This document shows, piece by piece, positions 17,193 to 25,764 of a stretch of DNA of 39,012 bases. A program made the position numbers and the translations under genes. The notes under the pieces are model-generated. The model saw only the letters and a list, made by a program, of their open reading frames with translations. It was not told where the DNA came from and did no database searches. Where the stretch lies: NCBI GenBank assembly GCA_021777055.1, contig JAIQZO010000012.1, positions 1 through 39,012 of the forward strand. The letters run 5' to 3'. The stretch comes from Candidatus Anammoxibacter sp. GTDB taxonomy: Bacteria; Planctomycetota; Brocadiia; Brocadiales; Anammoxibacteraceae. Numbering within the stretch: position 1 is the first letter of the stretch; each line of letters begins with the position of its first letter.

Positions 17193-19025
17193 ATGAATGA
17201 TAGAGATAAATTAAGGGACATAGTCACAAATAAAGTATTGCCGCTTGTCGAAATGCCGGCCCAATACATTGGGGATGAATTAAACTCCGTAAAAAAGAAC
17301 CATAACGATGTAGACCTGAAAGTAATCATTGCATTTCCTGATACTTATAGCATTGGAATGTCACATCTTGGTATCCATATATTATACTTTCTTTTAAACA
17401 AAAGGGATGACACTGTTTGCGAAAGAGTGTTTGCTCCGTGGCATGACATGGAAGATGAAATGCGCAGGAACAACATACCCCTCTTCAGCCTTGAAACTTA
17501 CACGCCTGTAAAAGATTTTGATATTCTGGGCTTTTCCTTGCAGTACGAAATGTCTTATACCAACATAGTGAACATGCTTGACATGTCACAGATACCCATT
17601 ATGAAAGAGGACCGCAGCGAAGAACATCCCATCGTGATCGGTGGCGGCCCGTCCAGTTTATCACCAGAACCCATAGCCGATTTCTTTGATATCTTTGTCC
17701 TTGGTGACGGAGAAGATACACTCCAGGCATTTATGAACCACTTTAAGACAATAAAAGATGACAAATCACTCACAAAAGCGGAGAAAATACGATCTTTGGC
17801 TGAAAACGTTAAGGGGCTTTACGCCCCGGAATTATACGAGGTTGAATACGACACTGATGGATTAATACAATCAATCAACCCTAAATTTCCACAACTTCCA
17901 AAAACAATCAAAAAGGAAACGGTTAAAGACCTAAACACGGCTTATTTCCCAGACACGTTAATAGTTCCGTATGTTAAAACAACCCACGACAGAATAGCCA
18001 TCGAGATAATGCGAGGTTGTACAAGAGGATGCAGGTTCTGTAATGCCGGAATGACCAAACGGCCAAAACGCATACGGACTGTAGAGAATATAACAGACAT
18101 TGCAAAAACATTATACAATAACACAGGATATAACGAAATTTCACTCACATCATTATCCACAAGTGACTATCCTGAGCTGGAAAGATTAATGGTCAGCCTG
18201 CACGAGATCTTTGACAGCAAAAACGTCAACATATCATTCCCTTCACTCAGGGTATCAAAGGAACTGGCAACTCTACCTTCACTGATTAAGTCCGTAAGAA
18301 AATCAGGCATTACTATCGCCCTGGAGGCCGCAAGCCTTAGGCTACGAAAGGTAATCAACAAGAACATAACAAACGAAGATCTCTTTAACGGAGTAATTGA
18401 GGCATACAAACATGGTTGGCAACTTGTAAAACTTTACTTTATGATAGGATTGCCCACCGAAACGGAAGAAGAGGTTGACGAAATATTAGAACTTGCAAAC
18501 AAAATCTCACTATTGAAGAAAGATGTAAACGGTTCGCCCGCTTATGTAAATGTAGCGATCTCTATATTCGTTCCCAAACCAAACACACCTTTTCAATGGC
18601 ACCCAATGGTTAAACCGGAGCAGATGAAGGAAACAATAGAAAGACTGAAGAGAAACAACAAAAGGAGATCACGTATAAAACTGAAATTCCACAACCCAGA
18701 ACTCAGTATATTGGAAGGAATCTTCTCAAGAGGCGATAGAAGGCTCAGTAAAGCAATATACCAGGCATGGTTGGACGGCTGTAAATTTGATGCATGGGAT
18801 GAACATTTCAATTATCAAAAATGGATTGACGCATTTAAAAAAGTAGATATCGATGAGGGATTTTATGTTAACAGAGAACGTTTAAAAGATGAGATATTCC
18901 CATGGGACCACATCGACGCCGGAGTGGACAAGTCGTTTTTACTAACAGAGATGGAAAAGTCCGTAAAACATGAGATAACAGAGGATTGCAGTAACAATCC
19001 ATGTTCACATTGCGGAGCTTGTTAA
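17193..19025 (+). CDS. B12-binding-domain radical SAM protein (TIGR03960-like)
   Basis: Radical SAM protein of 610 residues with an N-terminal cobalamin-binding-like domain (VIIAFPDTYSIGMSHLGIHI near 50, VIGGGPSSLSPEPIADFFDI near 150-170). The cluster motif CTRGCRFC is at C276, C280 and C283, within RGCTRGCRFCNAGMTKRPKR. The C-terminus ends in CSNNPCSHCGAC, a further Cys cluster characteristic of this group. Proteins of this family often neighbour a DUF2344 gene and ribosome-related genes; neither is seen here. The substrate is unknown. It precedes folK by 29 bp and may be cotranscribed with it. No good Shine-Dalgarno is visible before the ATG, so the start is a best guess. Confidence 0.88.
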   Translation: MNDRDKLRDIVTNKVLPLVEMPAQYIGDELNSVKKNHNDVDLKVIIAFPDTYSIGMSHLGIHILYFLLNKRDDTVCERVFAPWHDMEDEMRRNNIPLFSLETYTPVKDFDILGFSLQYEMSYTNIVNMLDMSQIPIMKEDRSEEHPIVIGGGPSSLSPEPIADFFDIFVLGDGEDTLQAFMNHFKTIKDDKSLTKAEKIRSLAENVKGLYAPELYEVEYDTDGLIQSINPKFPQLPKTIKKETVKDLNTAYFPDTLIVPYVKTTHDRIAIEIMRGCTRGCRFCNAGMTKRPKRIRTVENITDIAKTLYNNTGYNEISLTSLSTSDYPELERLMVSLHEIFDSKNVNISFPSLRVSKELATLPSLIKSVRKSGITIALEAASLRLRKVINKNITNEDLFNGVIEAYKHGWQLVKLYFMIGLPTETEEEVDEILELANKISLLKKDVNGSPAYVNVAISIFVPKPNTPFQWHPMVKPEQMKETIERLKRNNKRRSRIKLKFHNPELSILEGIFSRGDRRLSKAIYQAWLDGCKFDAWDEHFNYQKWIDAFKKVDIDEGFYVNRERLKDEIFPWDHIDAGVDKSFLLTEMEKSVKHEITEDCSNNPCSHCGAC

Positions 19026-19054
19026 GGTGTAATCAATTCTCACAGGAAGTTATC

Positions 19055-19531
19055 ATGGCGATATCTTATATTGGGCTAGGTTCCAATCTTGGGAACAGAG
19101 AGAAGATGATTACTCTTTCAATGGAGTATCTTAACCGGACCCATAATATCAACATCACAAAGCGATCATCTTTTTATGAGACCGAACCAGTAGGCGGCCC
19201 ACCTCAGGGAGATTTCATTAACGCCGCAATTGAAGTAGAGACAGAACTTTCCCCAGAAGATCTACTTGATAAACTACAGGAAATAGAAGTAAGGTTGAAA
19301 CGTAAACGAACAATTAAAGATGGTCCGCGAACTATAGATATGGACATACTGTTGTACGATAATATAATTCTAAACACAGACAGCTTAGACATACCACATC
19401 CATTAATGCATAAAAGAATGTTTGTCCTAGAACCATTAACGGAAATAGCCCCACAGTTAATACATCCTGTTTCAGGAAAGAGTATCATTCAATTGCGTAA
19501 TATGCTAAAAAATGCCGGTACGCACATTTAG
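19055..19531 (+). CDS. folK: 2-amino-4-hydroxy-6-hydroxymethyldihydropteridine pyrophosphokinase
   Basis: Transfers pyrophosphate from ATP to the pterin precursor in folate synthesis. The 158-residue protein starts MAISYIGLGSNLGNREK, the usual HPPK N-terminus, and has FYETEPVGGPPQGDFINAA near 38-56 and the ATP and magnesium-binding DGPRTIDMDILLYD near 89-102. The ATG at 19055 has AGGAAG before it; an in-frame upstream ATG at 19001 lies inside the previous gene and would add unrelated residues. Convergent with the CheX-like gene. Confidence 0.95.
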   Translation: MAISYIGLGSNLGNREKMITLSMEYLNRTHNINITKRSSFYETEPVGGPPQGDFINAAIEVETELSPEDLLDKLQEIEVRLKRKRTIKDGPRTIDMDILLYDNIILNTDSLDIPHPLMHKRMFVLEPLTEIAPQLIHPVSGKSIIQLRNMLKNAGTHI

Positions 19532-19590
19532 GGGAGAAGAAACCTACAACCGCAAGTATTTATACCACCACTTAAGTATATATATTAAAT

Positions 19591-20238
19591 CTAGACTTTA
19601 ACCTTTTCTTTACACTTCTTTCTTGGTTTGGTAGTTAAAGACTTTACCTTCTCTTTTAACTTCTTATTCTCCTCTATTAATCCAAGAACATCAATATCTA
19701 CACTAGTGGGATCCTTTGGGACCGGATTTGCCTGAAGGCCCACAAGAAACTCATTATCATCAAAAGCAAACTTAGTCATCACCCATGAAAACTGCGCCTG
19801 AGAATCAATTGACAGGCCTCCATCATCTCCATCTGAAGATGACGCGATTGTCAAATTCCTCCCAGCGATAACCCACGGTGTTAACAAATGCAAATTTCCC
19901 AGGCTGGTCATTAGCTTTATCTTTGAGCCACCAGCGATCATATTAACCAACTCCCCCATTCCATCTTTAACATCATCATTTACCACAGATTCCTCAGTTC
20001 CAAGCATTGCGTTTGCAATATCGCAGGCAACCTTCCCCGAAGAAAAAACAGCAATCTTTCCCATGTACTTCTCGCCAAAGAAATGGAGCGATGAAATAAG
20101 ATCAGTACTTACATTTTTCTCATCTTTTACAAATGATTCGTCATGCGTAATCTCTATCATTAGCATGGCTGAAAAGACCTCAATAGTCGTATCTTTTATT
20201 GCTTTTGTTATACCATCTTCCAATTCATTTATCGACAT
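19591..20238 (-). CDS. CheX-like chemotaxis phosphatase-domain protein
   Basis: A 215-residue cytosolic protein resembling CheX/CheC, which dephosphorylate CheY. The segment DDVKDGMGELVNMIAGGSKIKL (about 88-109) has the family E-x-x-N pattern (E and N in GELVNMI). An N-terminal helix and FFGEKYMGKIAVFSSGK complete the domain. The C-terminal tail beyond about residue 180 is a Lys-rich probable coiled coil (LIEENKKLKEKVKSL...), which is not part of the usual CheX domain and may mediate interaction. The ATG has AAGGTAG upstream. No other chemotaxis gene is nearby, so the partner is unknown. Confidence 0.75.
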   Translation of the reverse strand: MSINELEDGITKAIKDTTIEVFSAMLMIEITHDESFVKDEKNVSTDLISSLHFFGEKYMGKIAVFSSGKVACDIANAMLGTEESVVNDDVKDGMGELVNMIAGGSKIKLMTSLGNLHLLTPWVIAGRNLTIASSSDGDDGGLSIDSQAQFSWVMTKFAFDDNEFLVGLQANPVPKDPTSVDIDVLGLIEENKKLKEKVKSLTTKPRKKCKEKVKV

Positions 20239-20401
20239 ATTCTACCTTTTTAAAAATACTTTACAAATTATGATTGCAGCAGTTAAGACTTATTGCTTGC
20301 TATACAACTGTCTATCTGATAATCTGAAAAATAATAATATTGTTTTTTTTAGAATCAAGGAAATATTTTATATCAAATAAGCAAAATAAAGGACCATATT
20401 G

Positions 20402-21715
20402 ATGCCAAAAATAACTATCAATATCGACAACGCCAAGCCATTTATTTGTGACGAAGAACTCGCGAGTATCCAAAAAGATATTCTAAAAATACATGATCAA
20501 ATAAAAAAAGGGGAAGGCGCCGGTAGTAGTTTCCTTGGCTGGCTGAACACCCCATCTACAACAGAATACAAATTAATAGAAAAAATCAACAATACTGCCG
20601 AATTTATCAAAGACAACTCTGATATCTTTATAAGTATTGGGATTGGCGGATCTTATCTTGGCGCAAAGGCAGCGATAGAATTTGCAAATCACTCATTCTT
20701 CAATAATCTTTCACAAGTAGACAGAAATAGGCCCGAGATTTATTTTGCTGGACAAAATATAAGTTCTGATTATCTTTCAGACTTAATCGACATTATCGGC
20801 AACAAAAGAATTTGCATTAACGTAATCTCTAAATCAGGCACAACATTGGAACCGGCTGTTACATTTAGAATCTTAAAGGAACTCGTCGAAAAAAGGCACG
20901 GAAAAGATGAAGCAAAAAAGAGAATCATTGTTACTACCGACAAAGAGAAAGGGGCGTTAAAGAAACTAGCAGTTGAGAAAGGATACACAACTTTTGAAAT
21001 ACCTGATGATGTTGGCGGCAGATTTTCCGTCTTAACACCTGTAGGACTTATTCCAATAGCCGTTTCAGGGATTAACATCGAAGAGTTGATAAATGGGGCA
21101 AGTGTATACGAAAAACTTACATCTGACGGTAACTTTCAGTCAAACCCGGCAAGCCTATACTGTGCAGTTCGTAATCTTCTGTATCGTAAAGGTAAGAGTA
21201 CAGAAATATTATCTTCATTCCACCCATCACTTCATTTCCTAGCAGAGTGGTGGAAACAGCTGGCAGGTGAAAGTGAAGGAAAAAACAAATCTGGTATATT
21301 TCCTGCTTCCGTAGATTTCACTACCGACCTACACTCCATGGGACAATGGATCCAGGACGGCCAGAGGACAATATTTGAGACATTTCTGCTTATTAACAAA
21401 TCAAACCGGGAAGTTAAGATCCCATACCTCGAGGATGATCAAGACGGCTTAAACTATATCGTTGGCAAGTCACTTGACTACGTTAATGACAAGGCTTATA
21501 AAGGTACCGCAGATGCACATAAAACAGGGGGCGTGCCAAACATGTCAATTATACTTGAGGACAGATCCCCAAATACACTTGGACAGATCTTTTACTTCTT
21601 TGAAAAGGCTATTGCCGTCTCAGGATATTTACAAAAAGTCAACCCATTTGACCAACCGGGAGTCGAATTTTATAAAAAAAACATGTTTTCCCTATTGGGA
21701 AAACCAGGGGCATAA
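20402..21715 (+). CDS. pgi: Glucose-6-phosphate isomerase
   Basis: Interconverts glucose-6-phosphate and fructose-6-phosphate. The 437-residue protein is of the shorter bacterial type. Sugar-phosphate-binding SIS motifs are GIGGSYLGAKA near 80-90 and VISKSGTTLEPA near 141-152, with the family signature DDVGGRFSVLTPVGLIP near 203-219 and the catalytic HKTGG near 376. A TTG directly before the ATG also reads in frame, but the AAAGGA site is best spaced for the ATG at 20402. It stands alone, with the CheX-like gene divergent and a 1.6-kb gene-poor region behind it. Confidence 0.95.
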   Translation: MPKITINIDNAKPFICDEELASIQKDILKIHDQIKKGEGAGSSFLGWLNTPSTTEYKLIEKINNTAEFIKDNSDIFISIGIGGSYLGAKAAIEFANHSFFNNLSQVDRNRPEIYFAGQNISSDYLSDLIDIIGNKRICINVISKSGTTLEPAVTFRILKELVEKRHGKDEAKKRIIVTTDKEKGALKKLAVEKGYTTFEIPDDVGGRFSVLTPVGLIPIAVSGINIEELINGASVYEKLTSDGNFQSNPASLYCAVRNLLYRKGKSTEILSSFHPSLHFLAEWWKQLAGESEGKNKSGIFPASVDFTTDLHSMGQWIQDGQRTIFETFLLINKSNREVKIPYLEDDQDGLNYIVGKSLDYVNDKAYKGTADAHKTGGVPNMSIILEDRSPNTLGQIFYFFEKAIAVSGYLQKVNPFDQPGVEFYKKNMFSLLGKPGA

Positions 21716-22275
21716 GCCAAGAATCATCAAATTACTTTTATCGCGCCCCTCCATGGAAAGTCTTAGCAGGAGAATTGTAGATATTACCCATTTCACTTGC
21801 AGAAAACGAGGTTTAAGCGCCAAGTTCCCCTACTAATACCCCAAAATATCTGGAAGATATAACGTTTTTGTTTACCGAGAAAAGGTGCCCACGTGCTTAT
21901 CTCCTACACAACAACAATTTACAACGAAACCATACATAACTGAGAGACCTTGGCACAACATGTGCTAAATTTAATAAATAAGTAGTAGCAAGAAAGAAAG
22001 AAAATTTTCTATTTAAGACAATTTTGTTGCATATTGCTTATTTACAAGCATTTACAAAAGAACATAAGCAATATATACAACAAAGATTATTCGTCCAAGA
22101 ATGAGAAAAATTAACTGTCGTCATCAAGGCACTGCCTGACATTTATTTTGGCGCACCTTGCAGAACAACCTGTTTAAAAATATAAAACAGTATTGGCAAA
22201 CAACACCAAATCATAAACAACTTAAAGATGCTCTGCTATTGTAATCCCATACCTTAAAATTCATCAATAGTAGAC

Positions 22276-22393
22276 CGCCCTAAATGGCAGACAGTAGAGA
22301 CAAGAATTTACATTATTCCTTCTTCTATCATTATATTTAACATAATGGACGTTTTATTAGTATTAAACATATTTTATCTGCACATTTAGGGCG
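22276..22393. mobile_element. Small MITE-like element with terminal inverted repeats
   Basis: CGCCCTAAATGGCAGA at the left end and its near complement TCTGCACATTTAGGGCG at the right end form 16-17-bp terminal inverted repeats with one indel, over 118 bp. No coding capacity. A 26-nt interior segment (22342-22367) recurs exactly at 23272-23297. No clear target-site duplication was found, so mobility is inferred only from form. Confidence 0.5.
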
Positions 22394-22484
22394 ATACATA
22401 TTCAACGATAAAGAACTATTAAGTCCAGACAAACAGTTAAGCAGCCTACTCATTATCACATACAATTAACATACTGTCAATCGG

Positions 22485-22525
22485 TACATCACCCTACAAA
22501 TTTTGTGACGCCTTACCGTAAAGAA
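22485..22525. repeat. Tandem repeat unit 1 with ACAAATTTTGT dyad
   Basis: About 41 bp (TACATCACCCTACAAATTTT...ACCGTAAAGAA) nearly repeated at 22576-22617, a 91-bp period. Each unit has the palindromic ACAAATTTTGT and is followed by a short inverted repeat; after this unit it is CTAAAGTTTAG. It could be an operator pair or a decayed duplication. Confidence 0.6.
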
Positions 22526-22575
22526 GTATAACAAAACTCTAAAGTTTAGGACTACACAAACGATATATATATTAG

Positions 22576-22617
22576 TAAATCACTCTACAAATTTTGTAAT
22601 TCCATACCGTACAAGAA
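22576..22617. repeat. Tandem repeat unit 2 with ACAAATTTTGT dyad
   Basis: Second unit of the 91-bp-period repeat; differs from unit 1 at several positions but keeps CTACAAATTTTGT and the TACCGTA block. It is followed by the perfect hairpin at 22622-22648. Confidence 0.6.
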
Positions 22618-22621
22618 CATA

Positions 22622-22648
22622 GTAAGGTTTTAACGTTTCAAACCTTAC
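22622..22648. repeat. Perfect 9-bp stem hairpin
   Basis: GTAAGGTTT, a 9-base loop and AAACCTTAC. No T tract follows, so it is not a typical intrinsic terminator. It sits at the end of the second tandem unit. Confidence 0.6.
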
Positions 22649-22896
22649 ATCCAACACATACGGCGAGTATATATTAACTTACAACACTGCACCTTTTAAA
22701 AATTACATTATAGTTCAACCTAAATTAAGCGATTCTAAAGAGATTATTAATAGTAGAACAAGCACTATTGACAGTACACATACTGATGATATGCAAGGAT
22801 TCCATCCATATAAAACCTGATATTATAACAACTTGTGTACTTTCCTACAATAGAACCGATCAATATAGGTTTCAATTTAAAAGAGAAAGGAGGTCT

Positions 22897-22935
22897 ATGG
22901 GAAAAATTCGAACTTGTGGTCTTTGTTGTGTATAA
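22897..22935 (+). CDS. Possible 12-residue Cys-rich peptide (leader-like)
   Basis: ATG follows a nearly ideal AAAGGAGGT (22886-22894) with short spacing, and encodes MGKIRTCGLCCV before TAA. Three of twelve residues are Cys. It may be a regulatory leader peptide for the downstream exported proteins, 420 bp away, or a chance ribosome binding site in AT-rich DNA. No attenuator-type structure immediately after it is obvious. Confidence 0.35.
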   Translation: MGKIRTCGLCCV

Positions 22936-23007
22936 AAACCATTCTTAACACAATAATATCCACATTAGATGCTGAATATATGCAATTTATTTACATAATG
23001 ACATAGC

Positions 23008-23260
23008 GCGGCAAAGCCGCAATCAAAATACGAGATTCTAGATACTGGATTCTAGATACTAGATACTGGCAAATAGTTCAATTTCTATCTTTCTTGTCAA
23101 GATGCAACATAAAAAGAGCCGAATTTAATTTGAGATATAATGTTTTAAGGCGTTTAAATAAATCATCAAGCATCTAGTATCAAGCAACCAGCAACTATCC
23201 TGTTACAAATGACTTAACAATGCATGCTAAAAATTTCTTTCTAAAAAAAGAAGTTTTTAC
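23008..23260. repeat. Interspersed intergenic repeat, copy 3
   Basis: Opens with GCGGCAAAGCCGCAA (23008-23022), the same hairpin as copy 1, and closes with AAAAAGAAGTTTTTAC (23245-23260). Inside are short ATTCTAGATACTGG-type tandem tags (23034-23070), with an inverted counterpart CATCTAGTATC near 23171. The 24-nt core shared by copies 1 and 2 is not evident here. Confidence 0.55.
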
Positions 23261-23357
23261 AGGGTAATACTATAATGGACGTTTTATTAGTATTAAAAAC
23301 AAAACTACTACCGCACATTTAATGACTTAAATATAATTTAGTGAGGGGGCCGATTTT

Positions 23358-25691
23358 ATGAAAAAGCAATTTTACAATTTCTTTTCTGTTTCTATGTGCC
23401 TACTGCTCTGTCTTTGCATTTTGCAGTTAAATGCAAACGCGGCAAGCGAAGCGAACAACAACGGCATTAAAGAAACCGTACTGAGCACTCTTTTAGGACG
23501 TGACATAAGAGTTCCGCACACAAAACAGGTTAACGAAAAAAGGGAGCTATCCAACCTTATTAAACATGAGGTTGAAGATGCGGAGGGGGCTTTAAGCATT
23601 TTGGGTCATGAAATAATCCAGGTTAGCGACCCACATGATGACCTTGCTGACGCATTAGCAAGATTATCGGCTAGTGCTAACGAGGGGTTAATAAGTAATG
23701 ACGACGCAAATGAAATCATGGATATACTTTTAGGTACTACAGAAGGAAGAATCTACGACGGATTTGGTTTACTTAATTTCAACAGGTGGAACGACCCTGA
23801 TATTCCAGAATCCGCATTTCCTGCAGATGCAATAAAAGGAGAGTATAAAACAAAACTTCTTCGGGATACCGGATTAACTGAACCTAATTTTATACCTGCT
23901 CAGAATGTAAGGTTGGCCAACCAGGATTTCAGCGTTGGAGGCGGCGATGTTACTATCTGGGAATTGGACGTTAACATGTTATGGTACGGTCAGCAATTTG
24001 ACGCAGACACATTTTTAATCAAAGTGCCCCTTGAAATTAACGGAAAAAAAGTTAACAAGAACGATACGTTTAGAGTTAATTACCATATCTATTCCCTTGT
24101 GAAAGAAGACTTTTCGCCTACCCAGGTACTGCTTGATATAAACCCAAAAGAGGAGTTTCCGGGACAAAGCAGTGTATCACTACCACATAAAGGACAAGAC
24201 TCTGTATGGGTAGAAGTTAATAGAAACAAAGTCGCCCATATTACAGTCCAGTACTCAACTTTACGTACGTTTAGAGGGGTTTATACATGGGGTTGGAGAG
24301 TCCACCCTCCTAGGATTCAGTTTATGGACATGATCTTTGAACACACAAACAATCATACCGGGACGGCAGAGTTGGATTCCAGAAGCCTATCAATGTCTGA
24401 AAGGAATAGAGAAATGGATATTGACGGGATTGGAGATTCCGCGCCAGAAAAAAAGGTTTACAATGTTGTCAAAAAGGCCTTAAATGGCGAAATTACGGCT
24501 CAAGAACTCTTTTCAATGCTAAATGATCCGGAGAACGGGCCCAAAGGGACATTCGCACAGTGGCTTGATTTAATGATTAATCAGCAACAGATTCCTCCTG
24601 AAGCAGAAGAGATGCTGCAGACTGAAAATAAGGACATATCTGATTACGATTTTATTGTTTGTTTTTTAAATAACGAAATGTATGGAATAAGCAAATTCGG
24701 CAACAAAATCAGAGACTGGAAACAGGGAGATACGGTTTTTACTAAAGTTATTAACTTAGACAACCACACTCATTATTACAGGAACGTTGATTTCGGTGAC
24801 CGTTTGAGCGAAGACATCGCAAATACCCAGGTTAATGGAGTATTCAGTTTTGAAATAATGAACTTTAAACCAACATATGGTGCACCTAAGGTAGCAGAAA
24901 TGCAATGGCGGTCTGGATTTGGTTTTAAGCCGCATTTCTCCGCTATTCCTCAGGAAGGGGTCTTTCAGGATGAGGATATTGCAGGGCTTAAACCATATGC
25001 AGCTCCTGTTTTTGAACAAGAAAGGATGAACATACATTATGGATATCAGTATTCAACAGAAAACAGGGGAGGAGATTTCCCATTTAATCCGCCTAACGGG
25101 ATAATCCAGAGCAGTGCATTACCTTCGTTCGATCGAATGTATGATATTGATCCGTCTCTATCAAAAAGAAGAATGAATTTGGCAACAAAAAACTGGAAGA
25201 AATTCAAAAAGAGGAGTTCAAGATCCATCACCGAAGGCCTTGTAATCGGTCAAACTACAGAAGGTTACGGTGTGGCAAAAATGTGCGAAGAATTCGAGGG
25301 AAATTTTTGCGGAGAAGATCTTAACCCCTTCCATCCGTTAAATTTGAAAAATTTTGACACGGATGGGGATGGCACTAACGACGAGCTCAGGTTCCCTAGA
25401 TTTCTTATTAATCCGGGAGCTGGTGGAGATATAATCCCTCCAACTCCGGCATGGAGAACTTTTTTGTTTCTTTCCCCAAGAAACGGAACCCTGTTTATCG
25501 ATCCTAATGACAAATCAAAAGGTCACTGGGTTGATCTAACATATGCACATGGAGCACCCGTTTTTGCAGGAGAAAGTATTAGTACTACTATTGAAATGCC
25601 AAGAAGACTCGGGCAGGTCTTTTATCAGTTTGATGACCTTTTCCATGATAACGATATATTTTCTCCGCATCCTATTTCAGCGCAAAACTAG
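23358..25691 (+). CDS. Unrecognised exported 777-residue protein, partner of the giant multicopper oxidase
   Basis: I do not recognise this protein. It starts with a clear signal peptide (MKKQFYNFFSVSMCLLLCLC..., cleavage near ANA-AS, residue 28-29) and is otherwise soluble with no further membrane segment. The N-terminal 110 residues look helical and acidic. The remainder looks beta-rich, with VTIWELDVNMLWYG near 195-208 and TYTWGWRVHPPR-like sequence (YTWGWRVHPPRIQFMDMIFE) near 312-330. DNHTHYYRNVDFGDR near 471-485 could bind metal, and DTDGDGTND at 667-675 is a calcium-loop-like motif. It has few Cys and no CxxCH, so it is not a cytochrome. The ATG has GAGGGGG seven bases upstream. It is 73 bp before the multicopper oxidase on the same strand and shares its terminator, so a joint extracytoplasmic role is likely. 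Confidence 0.85.
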   Translation: MKKQFYNFFSVSMCLLLCLCILQLNANAASEANNNGIKETVLSTLLGRDIRVPHTKQVNEKRELSNLIKHEVEDAEGALSILGHEIIQVSDPHDDLADALARLSASANEGLISNDDANEIMDILLGTTEGRIYDGFGLLNFNRWNDPDIPESAFPADAIKGEYKTKLLRDTGLTEPNFIPAQNVRLANQDFSVGGGDVTIWELDVNMLWYGQQFDADTFLIKVPLEINGKKVNKNDTFRVNYHIYSLVKEDFSPTQVLLDINPKEEFPGQSSVSLPHKGQDSVWVEVNRNKVAHITVQYSTLRTFRGVYTWGWRVHPPRIQFMDMIFEHTNNHTGTAELDSRSLSMSERNREMDIDGIGDSAPEKKVYNVVKKALNGEITAQELFSMLNDPENGPKGTFAQWLDLMINQQQIPPEAEEMLQTENKDISDYDFIVCFLNNEMYGISKFGNKIRDWKQGDTVFTKVINLDNHTHYYRNVDFGDRLSEDIANTQVNGVFSFEIMNFKPTYGAPKVAEMQWRSGFGFKPHFSAIPQEGVFQDEDIAGLKPYAAPVFEQERMNIHYGYQYSTENRGGDFPFNPPNGIIQSSALPSFDRMYDIDPSLSKRRMNLATKNWKKFKKRSSRSITEGLVIGQTTEGYGVAKMCEEFEGNFCGEDLNPFHPLNLKNFDTDGDGTNDELRFPRFLINPGAGGDIIPPTPAWRTFLFLSPRNGTLFIDPNDKSKGHWVDLTYAHGAPVFAGESISTTIEMPRRLGQVFYQFDDLFHDNDIFSPHPISAQN

Positions 25692-25764
25692 ATCAGAAAA
25701 AGGTAACAAGAAATAAGCATACAAATAGTGTTATATTTTTTATTGTTAGAAAAAGGGGTGATTA

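Larger units (their letters stand above)
21716..23357. other. Long AT-rich, repeat-filled intergenic region
   Basis: No normal-sized gene is visible on either strand over 1.64 kb. It contains a terminal-inverted-repeat element (22276-22393), a tandem duplication (22485-22617), a perfect hairpin (22622-22648), a 12-codon ORF with a strong ribosome binding site (22897-22935), an interspersed repeat copy (23008-23260) and a second partial copy of the element's interior (23272-23321). The part before 22240 shows nothing I can name. No tRNA-like T-loop was seen. It ends at the ribosome binding site of the 777-residue gene, so its right part probably holds that gene's promoter and leader. Confidence 0.7.

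Noticed and set aside
22622..22648. Intrinsic terminator for pgi
   Set aside because: The hairpin has no T tract and lies 900 bp past the pgi stop.
21716..23357. tRNA, CRISPR array or replication origin in the long gap
   Set aside because: No GTTCGAnnC-type T-loop with acceptor pairing, no regularly spaced identical repeats with unique spacers, and no DnaA-box cluster was seen.
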